A stretch of 56,360 nucleotides of DNA from Bradyrhizobium sp. (GCF_004799405.1 NZ_SSMW01000008.1:1-56360), one strand, 5' to 3'; counted from the stretch's first letter, positions 1 through 8,406 are shown. Notes: a model not told the origin generated them from the sequence alone. Program-made: numbers and translations.

Positions 1-12
1 GATCGTCTGCAT
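1..12 (-). CDS. 5' end of a gene that runs off the left edge
   Basis: On the minus strand an ATG lies at 12-10 and is preceded by AAAGGAG with a 6-base spacer, a good ribosome binding site. Only the first four codons (Met-Gln-Thr-Ile) are in the window, so nothing can be said about the product. The 210 bases between this start and the next gene hold no convincing reading frame. They contain several scattered copies of the short string GCGGAC, which I cannot explain. Confidence 0.35.
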
Positions 13-222
13 GGCTCGCTCCTTTGAATCGTGGGAGCCTTAACAGCCCCCACATCCATGGCACCGATGTGCCGGTGGAGGAGCCGTCCACAGCATCAAA
101 AGCGGACCTCATGGCCCTGAAGCGCGACTTCCGCCATTCTCCCGAAAGCGGACTCAAGTCGGACATCGCCTGAAGTCCGCAAAGTGCCAACGACGGAAAC
201 CGAAGACGGGCATTCCGGTGAC

Positions 223-1386
223 TCACATGAAGTTCGGCAGCACCTTGGTCCACAACGCCTCGGTCGATTTCATCAACTTGCCGTGCGGGACCAGCGCGTT
301 GTAGGTGTAGCAGAACAACCAATCGACCGGCTGCCGTTTCATGTTGGCCTCGAGCGCGCGCGTCACGGTATCGACGGTGCCGACCAGGGCGTAGCCGAGG
401 TCGATCGATTCCTTTGCGGTCGCAAAGTTCTTCGTCACCGGGTCCATCAGGCCGCGGCGGAAGCCAAACGGCTCGAACCACGCTTTGCCGGAGAAACGCC
501 CGGAGTCCTCCCACAACGCCATGGCCTCCTCGTCGGTGTCCGCGATGATGACATCGCGCAACAGGCCGGTGCCCTGCCCGCGCGGCTTTCCCGACACCTC
601 GGCATACAGGTCGTACAGCGGTGACGCGTAGGCCTCATGCATCGGCGGCAGGATCGCGGTAACGCCCTCTTGCGCGGCCCAGCGAATAGAACCCGGCGAC
701 GACGCGAACGGCAGGAACACCGGCGGATACGGCTTCTGCAGCGGCTTCGGTACCACGCCCACCGACGTCAGCATGCCGTTCTCGACGCCCTTGCCGTATT
801 TCACCGTGGTCTCCAGATCCCAGGGCGTTGCGCCGGCCGGTATCTTCCAGTACTTGCCCTTGAACGTCAGCATCTCCTCGGTCCAGCATTTCTTGATGAT
901 CTGCCAGTTCTCCTCGAACGCCTCGCGGTTGGCCTGATCGATCGCATCATGCTGATGCGGCAAGGTCCCGGAGACGCCGTGCGTCTGCTGCGCCATGACG
1001 TCGACCCAGCGCCGCTGGTAGCCGCGGGCGAAGCCGGCGCAGGCCCGCCCTCCCGTCATGTGATCGAGCATCGCGATATCCTCGGCGACGCGGATCGGGT
1101 TGGCGGCCGGCAGCACGATACCGAGCTGGCCGACGCGGATGCGCTTGGTCTGCATCGCGAAGTAGAGATCGAGCAGCACGGGGTTGTTGGAAACCTCAAA
1201 ACCCTCGATGTGAAAGTGATGCTCGGTAAAACTCACCGAATCGTAGCCGAGGTCGTCGGCAAGCTTGACCAGTTCGGTCAGCTCTCTCAGCATGCGCTGG
1301 TAGAGCTCCGGCCTGGTCGCGGCCATGCCGGCCTCGATCTCGGCGCGCGAGCCGACGCTCGGCAGGCAAAATATCGATGCTTTCAT
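223..1386 (-). CDS. LLM-class flavin-dependent oxidoreductase (luciferase-like)
   Basis: A 387-residue protein of the bacterial luciferase-like monooxygenase superfamily: TIM-barrel enzymes that use reduced FMN or F420 to oxidise small organic substrates. The motif VSFTEHHFH is near residue 51, followed by the usual strand with RVGQLGIVLP and the helix RVAEDIAMLDHMTGGR that lines the flavin site. Length fits the single-domain alkanal-monooxygenase-like members. The ATG at 1386 follows GGGAGG, so the start is well supported. It stands alone, with about 100 bases to the next gene upstream and no obvious partner reductase nearby. The substrate cannot be read from the sequence. Confidence 0.85.
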   Translation of the reverse strand: MKASIFCLPSVGSRAEIEAGMAATRPELYQRMLRELTELVKLADDLGYDSVSFTEHHFHIEGFEVSNNPVLLDLYFAMQTKRIRVGQLGIVLPAANPIRVAEDIAMLDHMTGGRACAGFARGYQRRWVDVMAQQTHGVSGTLPHQHDAIDQANREAFEENWQIIKKCWTEEMLTFKGKYWKIPAGATPWDLETTVKYGKGVENGMLTSVGVVPKPLQKPYPPVFLPFASSPGSIRWAAQEGVTAILPPMHEAYASPLYDLYAEVSGKPRGQGTGLLRDVIIADTDEEAMALWEDSGRFSGKAWFEPFGFRRGLMDPVTKNFATAKESIDLGYALVGTVDTVTRALEANMKRQPVDWLFCYTYNALVPHGKLMKSTEALWTKVLPNFM

Positions 1387-1482
1387 TTTGCTTCCCTCCC
1401 GTCCGTATCTGGTCGTGGGTCATCACCCAGCGGACGCTGACCATCTTAGGCGAGCCGGTCATCAACACCAATATATCGCGCG

Positions 1483-1968
1483 TCATCCCCCTCGGTGACC
1501 GGGGTCGAGAAAGCCGTCCCTCGGCCGATCGCGGGCAGTCGTTTGGTCCGGCTCGGCTTTACTGTGAAACTTCAACCCGTCGACGATCTTGTCGATCACC
1601 TTGCGCTCGGCGCGCACGGCGAGACCCACCAGATTGAGTTCGGCGCGGATCACCGCTTTGACGACTGCCCGGTTGGCCGCATCATGCGTGGTCCTGAACA
1701 TGTCCTCGGTATAGACCGCGGGCTTGACGTTTCGCGCCAGCGCCCGCTCCAGCGCGCGGCTCAGCGCCGGCCGGTCGGCGCCGTAGATCAGGATGGGCTG
1801 GCCGATCAGCGGTTGATATTTGGTGCCTGAGCCGTCCTCATAGGGTTCGCCGATGCATTCGGGAAACGCCGCTGCGATGCCGCCGCTGAGGAACGCGGCG
1901 ACATTCAGCTTCTGCCACGCTTCGAGGTCGGTCCGGATCACGACCGCGATCTTGGTGTCGAATTGCAT
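1483..1968 (-). CDS. DUF2000 family protein
   Basis: 161 residues. The N-terminal part (FDTKIAVVIRTDLEAWQKLNV) and the later segment with AELNLVGLAVRAERKVIDKIVDGLK match the DUF2000 family, small cytosolic proteins with a peptidyl-tRNA-hydrolase-like fold and no firmly established reaction. The last 25 or so residues, after FHSKAEPDQ, are basic and Gly/Pro-rich and do not look like family sequence. They may be a tail gained by loss of an earlier stop, since that DNA (about 1483-1510) contains a GC-rich palindrome-like stretch. The family call is from memory of its motifs, not a search. Confidence 0.7.
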   Translation of the reverse strand: MQFDTKIAVVIRTDLEAWQKLNVAAFLSGGIAAAFPECIGEPYEDGSGTKYQPLIGQPILIYGADRPALSRALERALARNVKPAVYTEDMFRTTHDAANRAVVKAVIRAELNLVGLAVRAERKVIDKIVDGLKFHSKAEPDQTTARDRPRDGFLDPGHRGG

Positions 1969-2084
1969 GATGGCCCCTGCTGGTGATCGGGATTCGAATT
2001 TTGTGTCGCAGCGTCGCTTCGCCGACAGCGGCCGTGGCCGGCAGGCGGATGCACGGGCGCGCGATATTCAACCAATAAGGGTTG

Positions 2085-2444
2085 TCAGCCGCAATTCCAG
2101 ACCGGGCCGATCGGCGTACGCGTCCAGCAAGGACCGAAGCTGCCGCCATTGTAGCGACCATCGTAAAAGCCCGGCCGGCCGAAATAGTGCCAGTCGCCGT
2201 CGTAGCCGTAATAACTCGGGGTTGGATCGATATACCAGGGGCGCCGGTTATGGCGCGCCATGCGCGAGACCGCGGCTTTCTGGGCGTAGGGCGGAAGGCT
2301 GTTATTCGTTGGCTGGTGATAGCCGGGCAGGAAGCCGTAGCCGTGCCAGCGTGGCGCCGGCCGGCTGTGAGCCGGCGCAGCCGGCGCGACGGCCGGCAGC
2401 AGCGACAGGACGACAGCAATCGACAGAAACATCAGGCGCGACAT
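2085..2444 (-). CDS. small secreted protein, Tyr/Trp/Pro-rich
   Basis: From the ATG at 2444 the product is 119 residues. It has a clear signal peptide (MSRLMFLSIAVVLSLLPAVAP, then an Ala-rich cleavage region). The mature part is rich in Tyr, Trp, Gly, Pro and His, with two Cys near the C-terminus (PCWTRT and VWNCG) that could form a disulfide. Short secreted proteins of this composition are frequent in Bradyrhizobium genomes and have no known function. A GTG two codons upstream is an alternative start; neither has a strong ribosome binding site. Likely periplasmic or surface-associated. Confidence 0.65.
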   Translation of the reverse strand: MSRLMFLSIAVVLSLLPAVAPAAPAHSRPAPRWHGYGFLPGYHQPTNNSLPPYAQKAAVSRMARHNRRPWYIDPTPSYYGYDGDWHYFGRPGFYDGRYNGGSFGPCWTRTPIGPVWNCG

Positions 2445-2523
2445 GAGCACAGCATAGACGGCCGGCTGCGGCGACGCGATTCAAATCTGAGTGCGCGGTC
2501 CAGCGCAACGGATGCGACGACAC

Positions 2524-3630
2524 TCACGGCGTGTGTGCAATCACCGGGGCAGTCGAAGCCGGGGGAGTGAGAATCTTCAGCGCTGCGTCGGTAACCGGCA
2601 AAGCATCGATCTCTCCGCCGGCATCCAGGGCCAGATCCATGGTGTATGCCCCCAACTCACACATGACCTGCGAAGCGATATCTCCGAGCGCGATGAATTC
2701 CCTGGCAAGATACTCAAACTGAGCGCGGACCTGACGTAGCGTGGTTTTCGGCACGACGGCATTGGTTTCGCCCGCTGCAGGATCCGGGTCGATCCGCTGC
2801 GCTGCAAGCGGACTGAGTTCCGTGCCCAGCCGGGAGATGGCTGAAATGGAGCGGCCGCTGCTGCCATGTCCGAGCGCCTGATTTCGCAGATTGCCGATCT
2901 GGTCGAATATGGAGCGAAGCTCGGCACGTTTGGTTTCAAGGTCGGCGATCTTCATCTTGAGCGCGTCGTATTCGCTGCGACTTGCAGCGCGAATTGTCGC
3001 CAGTTCATCGCCAAGCATCTGTTGCTGGAGCTTCAATTCAGCGCGCTCCTGGTCAAAGGCGAGACGAAGTTCAGACAGTTCGCTTTCATGGGCCTTCGAT
3101 TCTGCCACGCGATTCTCGCGTTCGCGCGCCAAATCACCGCGAAGCTGCCCAAGTTCATCGCCGCGCGCCTCCAGCGCCGACTTGAGCGAGCCGCGCTCGC
3201 GATCGAATGCAGCGCGAAACTCCGCATCGGCTCTAGCTTGCGCTTCCGCGTGTTCGCCGCGTTCACGGCCCCACGCGGCGTGAAGCTCGTCTGTTTCCGC
3301 TTCCTGTGCCTGCAGCGCCGACTTGAGCGCGTCGCGTTCGCTCAGGATCGCAGATGTGATATTGACGTGCCCTTCAATGTCGTGCTTGAGCGCGTCGCAT
3401 TCGGCTTCCAACGCATCGGCGTGCTGGATCGCAGTTTCGTACTTGTACTGCCAAAGCTGCCCCTCCTCCAAGGCTGCGGTTGCGCGGTCGGTCAGGGTTT
3501 CGAGCAGAACGGCCGCGCCATGCAGATATTTCGCGTTTTGACCATTGGACATCAGGTCGGCGAAACGTCGCAGAAACTTCACCGTTTCCGCGACATCGGG
3601 CATCTCAGGCGTCATCTGAGGATCCGTCAT
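2524..3630 (-). CDS. coiled-coil protein of unknown function
   Basis: 368 residues, starting at an ATG with CAGGA five bases upstream. Residues about 50-250 are an almost unbroken heptad-like helix rich in Glu, Ala, Arg and Leu, with repeated phrases such as ERDALKSALQA, RERGSLKSALEARGDEL and FDQERAELK. This points to a long, probably dimeric coiled coil with internal duplication. There is no signal peptide, membrane segment or enzyme motif. The C-terminal 100 residues are globular-looking and acidic. The role could be structural or scaffolding; I do not recognise a family. Base composition and third-position GC look like the neighbours, so it is probably resident. Confidence 0.6.
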   Translation of the reverse strand: MTDPQMTPEMPDVAETVKFLRRFADLMSNGQNAKYLHGAAVLLETLTDRATAALEEGQLWQYKYETAIQHADALEAECDALKHDIEGHVNITSAILSERDALKSALQAQEAETDELHAAWGRERGEHAEAQARADAEFRAAFDRERGSLKSALEARGDELGQLRGDLARERENRVAESKAHESELSELRLAFDQERAELKLQQQMLGDELATIRAASRSEYDALKMKIADLETKRAELRSIFDQIGNLRNQALGHGSSGRSISAISRLGTELSPLAAQRIDPDPAAGETNAVVPKTTLRQVRAQFEYLAREFIALGDIASQVMCELGAYTMDLALDAGGEIDALPVTDAALKILTPPASTAPVIAHTP

Positions 3631-3942
3631 CAGTCCTGCTCTTGATCGCCATTTCTACGCTGCCGTGCCTGAGTGTCGTAGCCCGCCAAGAAGAGTTCCA
3701 GCCTGAGCGGACGGACCGACCATAGTGGCGCTTGGCCAGTCGGCTGGACTTGCCGAAGATGTTCTAGGTCGGCGGCGGCAAAAATAGGGCGACGGCACCT
3801 TTCGTACAAGCATGCCGCCAGTAGTCGGCGGCATGCTTCGCGGCTTTCGCGGCCTGAAGCTCACGACCGGGGTCGGGCCTCAGCACGTGCCGGCTACCAG
3901 GGCCTGGTTCGGCAAAGCCAGCAACCCGCCTGGCTTTCGTGC
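3631..3942. other. 312-base gap with one perfect hairpin
   Basis: No convincing gene. The only structure is a perfect 12-base inverted repeat, arms 3808-3819 and 3827-3838 around a 7-base loop. It lies downstream of the minus-strand gene that ends at 3943 and upstream of the minus-strand coiled-coil gene. No T-run follows on either strand, so it is at best an imperfect terminator or an RNA-protecting stem. Confidence 0.5.
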
Positions 3943-4410
3943 CTACCGGCAGGCCGGGTAGCCAAAGCGCCTGATGATTTCGCTACCTGAAATCGGATGA
4001 AAGGCGAACGTGTCCATGAAATGGTTGTCGGTGACATACTGGCGCAAGGCGGCGTTATAGGTGCTGAGCATTTCCTGGGTGCGGGCGGGGCTGATAATGC
4101 CCTTTTGCATCGAGCCGCCGGCGTGAAACAACAGCGTCGCGCCTGGCGCGATACAGACATTGCGTATCGAAAGGAACATGGTACAGGCGGATTGACAGTG
4201 AGAGTCGATGCGGAAGCGCTCGCCCGAGGCATTATACTGCTGGATGACGGCCTGGAATTGCGCAAACACCGCTGGAGTGGGCGCGCCGTTGCCCATGCGC
4301 AGGGATGACACGGAGCCATCGGCGTAAGCCGGCTGCCCCGCGAGGCCGCCGAAAGCGTAACAAAATACAAGCGCACCCAACGTGCGGACCGATCGCTGCC
4401 ATTTATGCAA
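3943..4410 (-). CDS. secreted ClpP/crotonase-fold-like protein
   Basis: 155 residues if translation starts at the TTG at 4410, which follows GGGAG with a 6-base spacer and gives a proper signal peptide (HKWQRSVRTLGALVFCYAFGG, ending near PAYADG). A GTG start at 4512 in the same frame has a poor ribosome binding site and would bury the signal. After the signal come SHCQSACTMFL and FHAGGSMQKG, which resemble the nucleophile-Ser and His segments of ClpP-like periplasmic proteins. The Cys residues of the first motif and a second pair (VCIAP, PACR) may form disulfides. Catalytic activity is inferred only. Confidence 0.6.
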   Translation of the reverse strand: MHKWQRSVRTLGALVFCYAFGGLAGQPAYADGSVSSLRMGNGAPTPAVFAQFQAVIQQYNASGERFRIDSHCQSACTMFLSIRNVCIAPGATLLFHAGGSMQKGIISPARTQEMLSTYNAALRQYVTDNHFMDTFAFHPISGSEIIRRFGYPACR

Positions 4411-4731
4411 AACGCTCTCCCAAATCGCCTGGATTTTGACTGGCACTTTCGTCCCGACGGGTATGCAGGACCGGATTTCGCGGAGAGCGTGATTTTGCCG
4501 GCCGAATGGCACAAGTCAAGCGGCTCTGTTTCTGTTCCGTGTCAATTCAGGCGCGAGCCACCCTTCCTCCTGCGCGGGCTGTCGTATATGAGAGATTTGC
4601 CACTGGAACATGCCGATAGTCCTTGGAGCGAATTGGCGGCGCGGATGGTGGCGGCGGTTGGTTGATCCAGAAATCGCGATCTGGCACTTGATCGACGCAA
4701 GCGCGGACGGGCATTGCAACCGGGGCACGGC
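4411..4731. other. 321-base divergent intergenic region
   Basis: Separates the divergent ClpP-like gene (minus) and L,D-transpeptidase gene (plus), so it should carry promoters for both. I see no strong -35/-10 pair, no operator-like dyad and no convincing small gene. Reading frames through it are overlaps of alternative upstream starts. Confidence 0.4.
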
Positions 4732-6270
4732 ATGGCGAATCCATTTACGACGGCGCAATCCACCGCGGCGATGCGGCGTTGGGGGCCTGTCGCCATTGTG
4801 ACGCTCGCGGCGATGGCCGCGCTGACGGCGCTGACCGCCGACGCGGTGGCGAAACAGGCGCGCCCCGCGCCGCCCACCGAGGCGACGGCGCCGCGCGATG
4901 CTGGCGAGCCGATCATGGCGATTGTGTCGATAAAGAGCCAGCAGGTCACTTTCTACGACGCCGACGGCTGGATCCTGCGCGCGCCGGTGTCGACCGGCAC
5001 CACGGGTCGCGAGACGCCGGCCGGCGTCTTCGCCGTCGTCGAGAAGGACAAGGACCACCATTCGAGCATGTACGACGACGCCTGGATGCCGAACATGCAG
5101 CGCATCACCTGGAACGGCATCGCGCTGCACGGCGGGCCGCTGCCGGGCTATGCGGCCTCGCACGGCTGCGTGCGGATGCCCTACGGTTTTGCGGAGAAGC
5201 TGTTCGACAGGACGCAGATCGGGATGCGGGTGATCATCGCGCCGAACGACGCGGCCCCGGTCGAGTTTTCCCACCCGGCGCTGTTCGTGCCGAACGCGGA
5301 AGCCGTCGCGGCTGCTCCGGCGCGTGCCGAGACGCTCGCCCGCGAGGCCACCGAGGCCGCCAGGACGGCCGACGAGGCGAAGAAAGCCGCAGCGACTGCA
5401 GCGCGCGAGACAGCGTCGCTCGCGGCCTCGCTGCGCAAGCTGGAATGGCTCAAGACCCGCGCCGAGACCGAACTCGCTTACGCCGACAAGGCGCTCGCCG
5501 CCGCAAAGACGGACCAGGCCAAGGCGCGGGCGGAGGACCTGAAGCAGAAGGCCGTCCCCAAGGCCGCGGACCTGGCGACGCAGCTCGACACCGCCAAGGC
5601 CGACGCGAAGTCGAAGCTCGACGCCGCCGCCGCCGCGAAGGAAGCCGCCAAGACGGCCGCGACCGGCAAGACCGACGCCGCCAGGGCGGCGAACGACGCG
5701 AAGCTCGCGCTCGTGCCGGTCTCGGTCTACATCAGTCGCGCGACGCAGAAGCTTTACGTCCGGCGCAACACGCATAAACCGTGGGCGGACGGGGGCGAGG
5801 TGTTCGATGCCACCATCGAGGTTCCGCTCACGATCCGCAATCCCGACAAACCGATCGGCACGCATGTGTTCACGGCGATGGCGCGCAACGACGCCGGCCT
5901 GCGCTGGACCGCGGTCACCATCGACAACGGCGACGACGCCAAGGACGCGCTCGACCGCATCACCGTCCCGCAGGATGTGCTCGACCGCATCGCGCCGACC
6001 GCGTTGCCGCGATCCTCGATCATCGTCTCGGACGAGCCGCTGAGCCGCGAGACCAACTATCGCACCGAGTTCGTCGCGGTGCTCAACAACCAGCCGCAGG
6101 GCGGCTTTGTGACGCGCCGGCCGACCACCGACGCCCTGGTTGCGAGCGGCAATTCCTGGGGTGACGGCGGCTTTGGCTTCTTTTTCCAGCGCAATTCGGA
6201 CCCGCAAACCGGCAATCCGCGGCCGCGCGGCGGCCAATACTATCGTCAGGCGCAACCGAACTGGTGGTGA
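4732..6270 (+). CDS. L,D-transpeptidase (YkuD) with duplicated second domain
   Basis: 512 residues from the ATG at 4732; a TTG six codons upstream is an alternative. An N-terminal hydrophobic segment (VAIVTLAAMAALTALTADAVA) acts as a signal or anchor. Residues about 60-180 are a YkuD domain with the catalytic signature HGG...ASHGCVRMP (His133, His144, Cys146), which makes 3-3 crosslinks in peptidoglycan or attaches proteins to it. Then comes a long Ala/Lys/Glu-rich helical stretch (about 190-330). After it, a second segment again begins like YkuD (YISRATQKLYVRRN, then PIGTHVFTAM) but has no HGCVR motif. The second half is probably a catalytically dead copy. Acts in the periplasm. A hairpin terminator follows. 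Confidence 0.85.
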   Translation: MANPFTTAQSTAAMRRWGPVAIVTLAAMAALTALTADAVAKQARPAPPTEATAPRDAGEPIMAIVSIKSQQVTFYDADGWILRAPVSTGTTGRETPAGVFAVVEKDKDHHSSMYDDAWMPNMQRITWNGIALHGGPLPGYAASHGCVRMPYGFAEKLFDRTQIGMRVIIAPNDAAPVEFSHPALFVPNAEAVAAAPARAETLAREATEAARTADEAKKAAATAARETASLAASLRKLEWLKTRAETELAYADKALAAAKTDQAKARAEDLKQKAVPKAADLATQLDTAKADAKSKLDAAAAAKEAAKTAATGKTDAARAANDAKLALVPVSVYISRATQKLYVRRNTHKPWADGGEVFDATIEVPLTIRNPDKPIGTHVFTAMARNDAGLRWTAVTIDNGDDAKDALDRITVPQDVLDRIAPTALPRSSIIVSDEPLSRETNYRTEFVAVLNNQPQGGFVTRRPTTDALVASGNSWGDGGFGFFFQRNSDPQTGNPRPRGGQYYRQAQPNWW

Positions 6271-6286
6271 GGCGCGGGCCACCGAT

Positions 6287-6316
6287 GGAAAAGGCCACCC
6301 AGCGGGTGGCCTTTCT
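6287..6316. terminator. bidirectional hairpin terminator
   Basis: Perfect 11-base arms 6290-6300 and 6304-6314 around the loop AGC, flanked by A-rich sequence on the left and T-rich on the right. It works for either strand and sits exactly between the convergent L,D-transpeptidase and dienelactone-hydrolase genes. Confidence 0.8.
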
Positions 6317-6318
6317 GG

Positions 6319-7137
6319 CTATTTTTGAAGGTCGGCGGCAAGGAACTTGGTCGCTTCGGCCGTCGCTTCCTCATCCACCTTGGCGTCGTATCTGAGCGGC
6401 AGGTTGAACTTCTTGCCGAGTTCGGTGGCTTCGGGGTTCGTGAACGCGTGCACCGCGCCGGGATACTTGATGACCCGATAATCGATCTTCGCCGCGTCGA
6501 AATCCTTCTTGAGCGCGTCGTACTCCTCACGCTTGACGAAAGGATCGTCGGCGCCGTTGAGGATGAGGATCTTGGCCTTGACGGCTCCCGGCGCCGGCGC
6601 CGGGGTATTGAGACCAAGCAATGCGTGATAGCCCGCAACGGCGGCGAGGTCAGCGCCGGCGCGCGCCATGTTCAGCACGACCGCGCCGCCGAAGCAGTAA
6701 CCGACGGCGCCGCCGAAGCAGTAACCGACGGCGCCGATCCGCTGGGGATTGACCGAGGCTTGCTTCGCGAGTTGCTCCCGCGCTGCGTTAAAGCGCGACT
6801 CCATCACCGTTGGGTTCTTCATCACCGAACCCGACAGCGCGCCGGCGTCCTTCGGATTGTCGGCGGTCTTGGCGTCGCCGTACATGTCGGCGATGAAGGC
6901 CGTGTAGCCCTGCTGCGCCAGCTTCCGCGCCTCGTTATGGATATGCCGGGTGATGCCCCACCATTCATGCACCATGACGATCCCGGGCCGCTTGGCTTGG
7001 GTGGCGTCGTCGTACACGACGAAGCCCTTCATGGTGGCCTCACCGTCCGTATAGGTGACCGGCTCTTCCCTGATCGCAGCGTTTGCGTTCGCGACCATTG
7101 CAATGGCGCAAATTGCCCCCAACATAACCGTTCGCAT
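6319..7137 (-). CDS. dienelactone hydrolase family protein, exported
   Basis: 272 residues from the ATG at 7137, which follows AGGAGGT with a 4-5-base spacer; an upstream in-frame start lacks this. The signal peptide is MRTVMLGAICAIAMVANANA. The body is an alpha/beta hydrolase of the dienelactone hydrolase family: MVHEWWGI near the oxyanion hole, nucleophile elbow GYCFGG (Cys), acid in NGADDPF, and catalytic His in GAVHAF. The elbow is present twice in a row (GYCFGGAV repeated) because of a 24-base tandem duplication. Eight extra residues are therefore inserted at the active site, which may misplace the nucleophile or leave one copy as a loop. The substrate is unknown; the export signal argues against a role in chlorocatechol breakdown in the cytosol. 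Confidence 0.85.
   Translation of the reverse strand: MRTVMLGAICAIAMVANANAAIREEPVTYTDGEATMKGFVVYDDATQAKRPGIVMVHEWWGITRHIHNEARKLAQQGYTAFIADMYGDAKTADNPKDAGALSGSVMKNPTVMESRFNAAREQLAKQASVNPQRIGAVGYCFGGAVGYCFGGAVVLNMARAGADLAAVAGYHALLGLNTPAPAPGAVKAKILILNGADDPFVKREEYDALKKDFDAAKIDYRVIKYPGAVHAFTNPEATELGKKFNLPLRYDAKVDEEATAEATKFLAADLQK
6683..6736. repeat. 24-base tandem repeat inside a hydrolase gene
   Basis: Two exact 24-base copies (6683-6706 and 6707-6730), followed by the first six bases of a third. In frame they encode GYCFGGAV twice, i.e. the dienelactone-hydrolase nucleophile elbow. The identical copies suggest a recent slippage or unequal-exchange event. Confidence 0.95.
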
Positions 7138-7191
7138 GCTGACCTCCTGCGAATTTGGCACAAACATATTGGCGTAGATCTACCGGGAGGC

Positions 7192-7392
7192 TCAAATCCC
7201 GCGCAAGAGCGTTCCCAGGAGAAGAACAACGTAGGCAATCAAAAGCAGGGTGAACCCTCCAATGCTGTGCAGCTGCGGGAAGTGCCCATATACCGCAAGC
7301 AACGCCACCACGGCCAACAACACCGAAATCAGGAATGTCGGAACGGCGGGCGGTGTCAGGTAAAAGCGCCTGATGGGTCGCGTACAGGGCAT
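7192..7392 (-). CDS. small inner-membrane protein, two helices
   Basis: 66 residues from the ATG at 7392 (AGGGA upstream). A basic N-terminus (PCTRPIRRFYL) is followed by two hydrophobic helices, roughly residues 16-34 (PTFLISVLLAVVALLAVYG) and 45-62 (FTLLLIAYVVLLLGTLL). There is no catalytic motif. Such proteins are common in Bradyrhizobium without known function. It lies just upstream of the hydrolase gene on the same strand, 54 bases away, but with its own leader, so co-transcription is possible. Confidence 0.65.
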   Translation of the reverse strand: MPCTRPIRRFYLTPPAVPTFLISVLLAVVALLAVYGHFPQLHSIGGFTLLLIAYVVLLLGTLLRGI

Positions 7393-7612
7393 TTGAAATT
7401 CCCTGATCTGGCTTCCTCCTCCCAAAACAACCGACTACCGCGATTTGTTCCACCCACCGGAAGAGTAAAGGCACAGCTCCAGTGGACGTGGACTTCCCGA
7501 AAATGCCCCAACAGCGCGCCTTCGACCGAGGACACACCCAGTTGATGGTTCGATGCGGAACCTATCTCCACGCGGAAGCTTTTGCCTTCATCGCCAGGAA
7601 AGGAAGAACACC

Positions 7613-7906
7613 ATGAGGTTTGCCAGTATCGGGATCGCCGCGGCACTCGCACTTTCAAGCACGTTCGCAGTTGCGCAGAGCGGAGGCACTTCCATCGGCG
7701 GCAGTTCAACAAGCGGCACCACCACCGGATCGACAAGCAACCGGACAACCGGCCTGGGCAATGGAGCAGGCAGCGCCCCCGCCGCCACCCCCAGCTATCT
7801 AAATCCGTCCGGCAACAGCCTGATCAATCCTTCGCCGAGCGGATCGACCTTGACCCAGCCTCCCCCGTACGCCGCCCCCGGGACTCCCGCGCCCGCCCCC
7901 CGGTAG
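7613..7906 (+). CDS. small secreted Gly/Ser/Thr/Pro-rich protein
   Basis: 97 residues from the ATG at 7613, preceded by AGGAAAGGAAG. The signal peptide is MRFASIGIAAALALSSTFAVAQ. The mature part is low-complexity: Gly/Ser/Thr-rich to about residue 60, then Pro/Ser/Gly-rich, ending APGTPAPAPR. It should be disordered and extracytoplasmic. No family recognised. In-frame upstream start codons lack a binding site and would bury the signal. Confidence 0.65.
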   Translation: MRFASIGIAAALALSSTFAVAQSGGTSIGGSSTSGTTTGSTSNRTTGLGNGAGSAPAATPSYLNPSGNSLINPSPSGSTLTQPPPYAAPGTPAPAPR

Positions 7907-7960
7907 GCGCGTGAAGCGTAGTCGGCCTTCGACATACGAACGAACCCGGTCCCGGAAACC

Positions 7961-7993
7961 AAAAGAAAAGGCCCTCGCGCAAATGCAAGGGCC
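7961..7993 (-). terminator. intrinsic terminator after the DUF4189 gene
   Basis: Minus strand: stem of nine pairs (7985-7993 with 7970-7978, one G-T pair) around a six-base loop, then TTTTCTTTT (7969-7961). It lies 24 bases beyond the stop of the minus-strand gene at 8017. Confidence 0.8.
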
Positions 7994-8016
7994 ATTGCCT
8001 GACCGGTCTGTTGCAG

Positions 8017-8406
8017 CTAGCCCTTGGCGTCGCAAACCCAGGCGCGGATCACGCATTCCTTGCCGCCTAATTCATAGCATTTGCGCGTCGCCGCGTTCAG
8101 CGAACTCGAAATCCGTGGCTTGACCGCGTAACCGTGGGCGCCGCAGGGATCGGCCATGTCGACCGCCAATGCCGCGCAGGCGCGTTTCATGGTCACCGTG
8201 GTGCATTCGCCCTTGCACTGCTTGCGGGCCGCGGCGAGCGCGCCGGCCTCGGCGGCATGGTCAAAGGCCTGGCCGTAAGCGCCGCATTTGCCGACCGCAA
8301 GCGCGCCCACCGCCCACGCTTCGGTGACGAATCGCGAGCCGGATATCGCCAAGGTCAGCGCGAAAACAAACAAGGCGCGGCGTTGTGCAGTAGTAAAAGA
8401 CGTCAA
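8017..8406 (-). CDS. DUF4189-type secreted Cys-rich protein
   Basis: 129 residues starting at a TTG that follows GGGAGGGG at ideal spacing. An N-terminal hydrophobic segment (RRALFVFALTLAISGSRFV) is the likely signal. The mature part has eight Cys arranged in pairs (GKCGAYG, KQCKGEC, KRACAAL, DPCGAHG, RKCYELGGKEC, WVCDAKG) and the phrases GALAVG and GYAVKPRISSSLNAA, as in DUF4189 proteins, which usually keep several disulfides in the periplasm. No reaction is known. The gene has its own terminator downstream. Confidence 0.7.
   Translation of the reverse strand: MTSFTTAQRRALFVFALTLAISGSRFVTEAWAVGALAVGKCGAYGQAFDHAAEAGALAAARKQCKGECTTVTMKRACAALAVDMADPCGAHGYAVKPRISSSLNAATRKCYELGGKECVIRAWVCDAKG

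Noticed and set aside
4714..4731. TTG start six codons upstream for the L,D-transpeptidase
   Set aside because: The ATG at 4732 is closer to the signal segment and no clear ribosome site favours the TTG.
8017..8406. DUF4189-type gene as a possible toxin
   Set aside because: The Cys-rich secreted fold and lack of an immunity partner do not support it.
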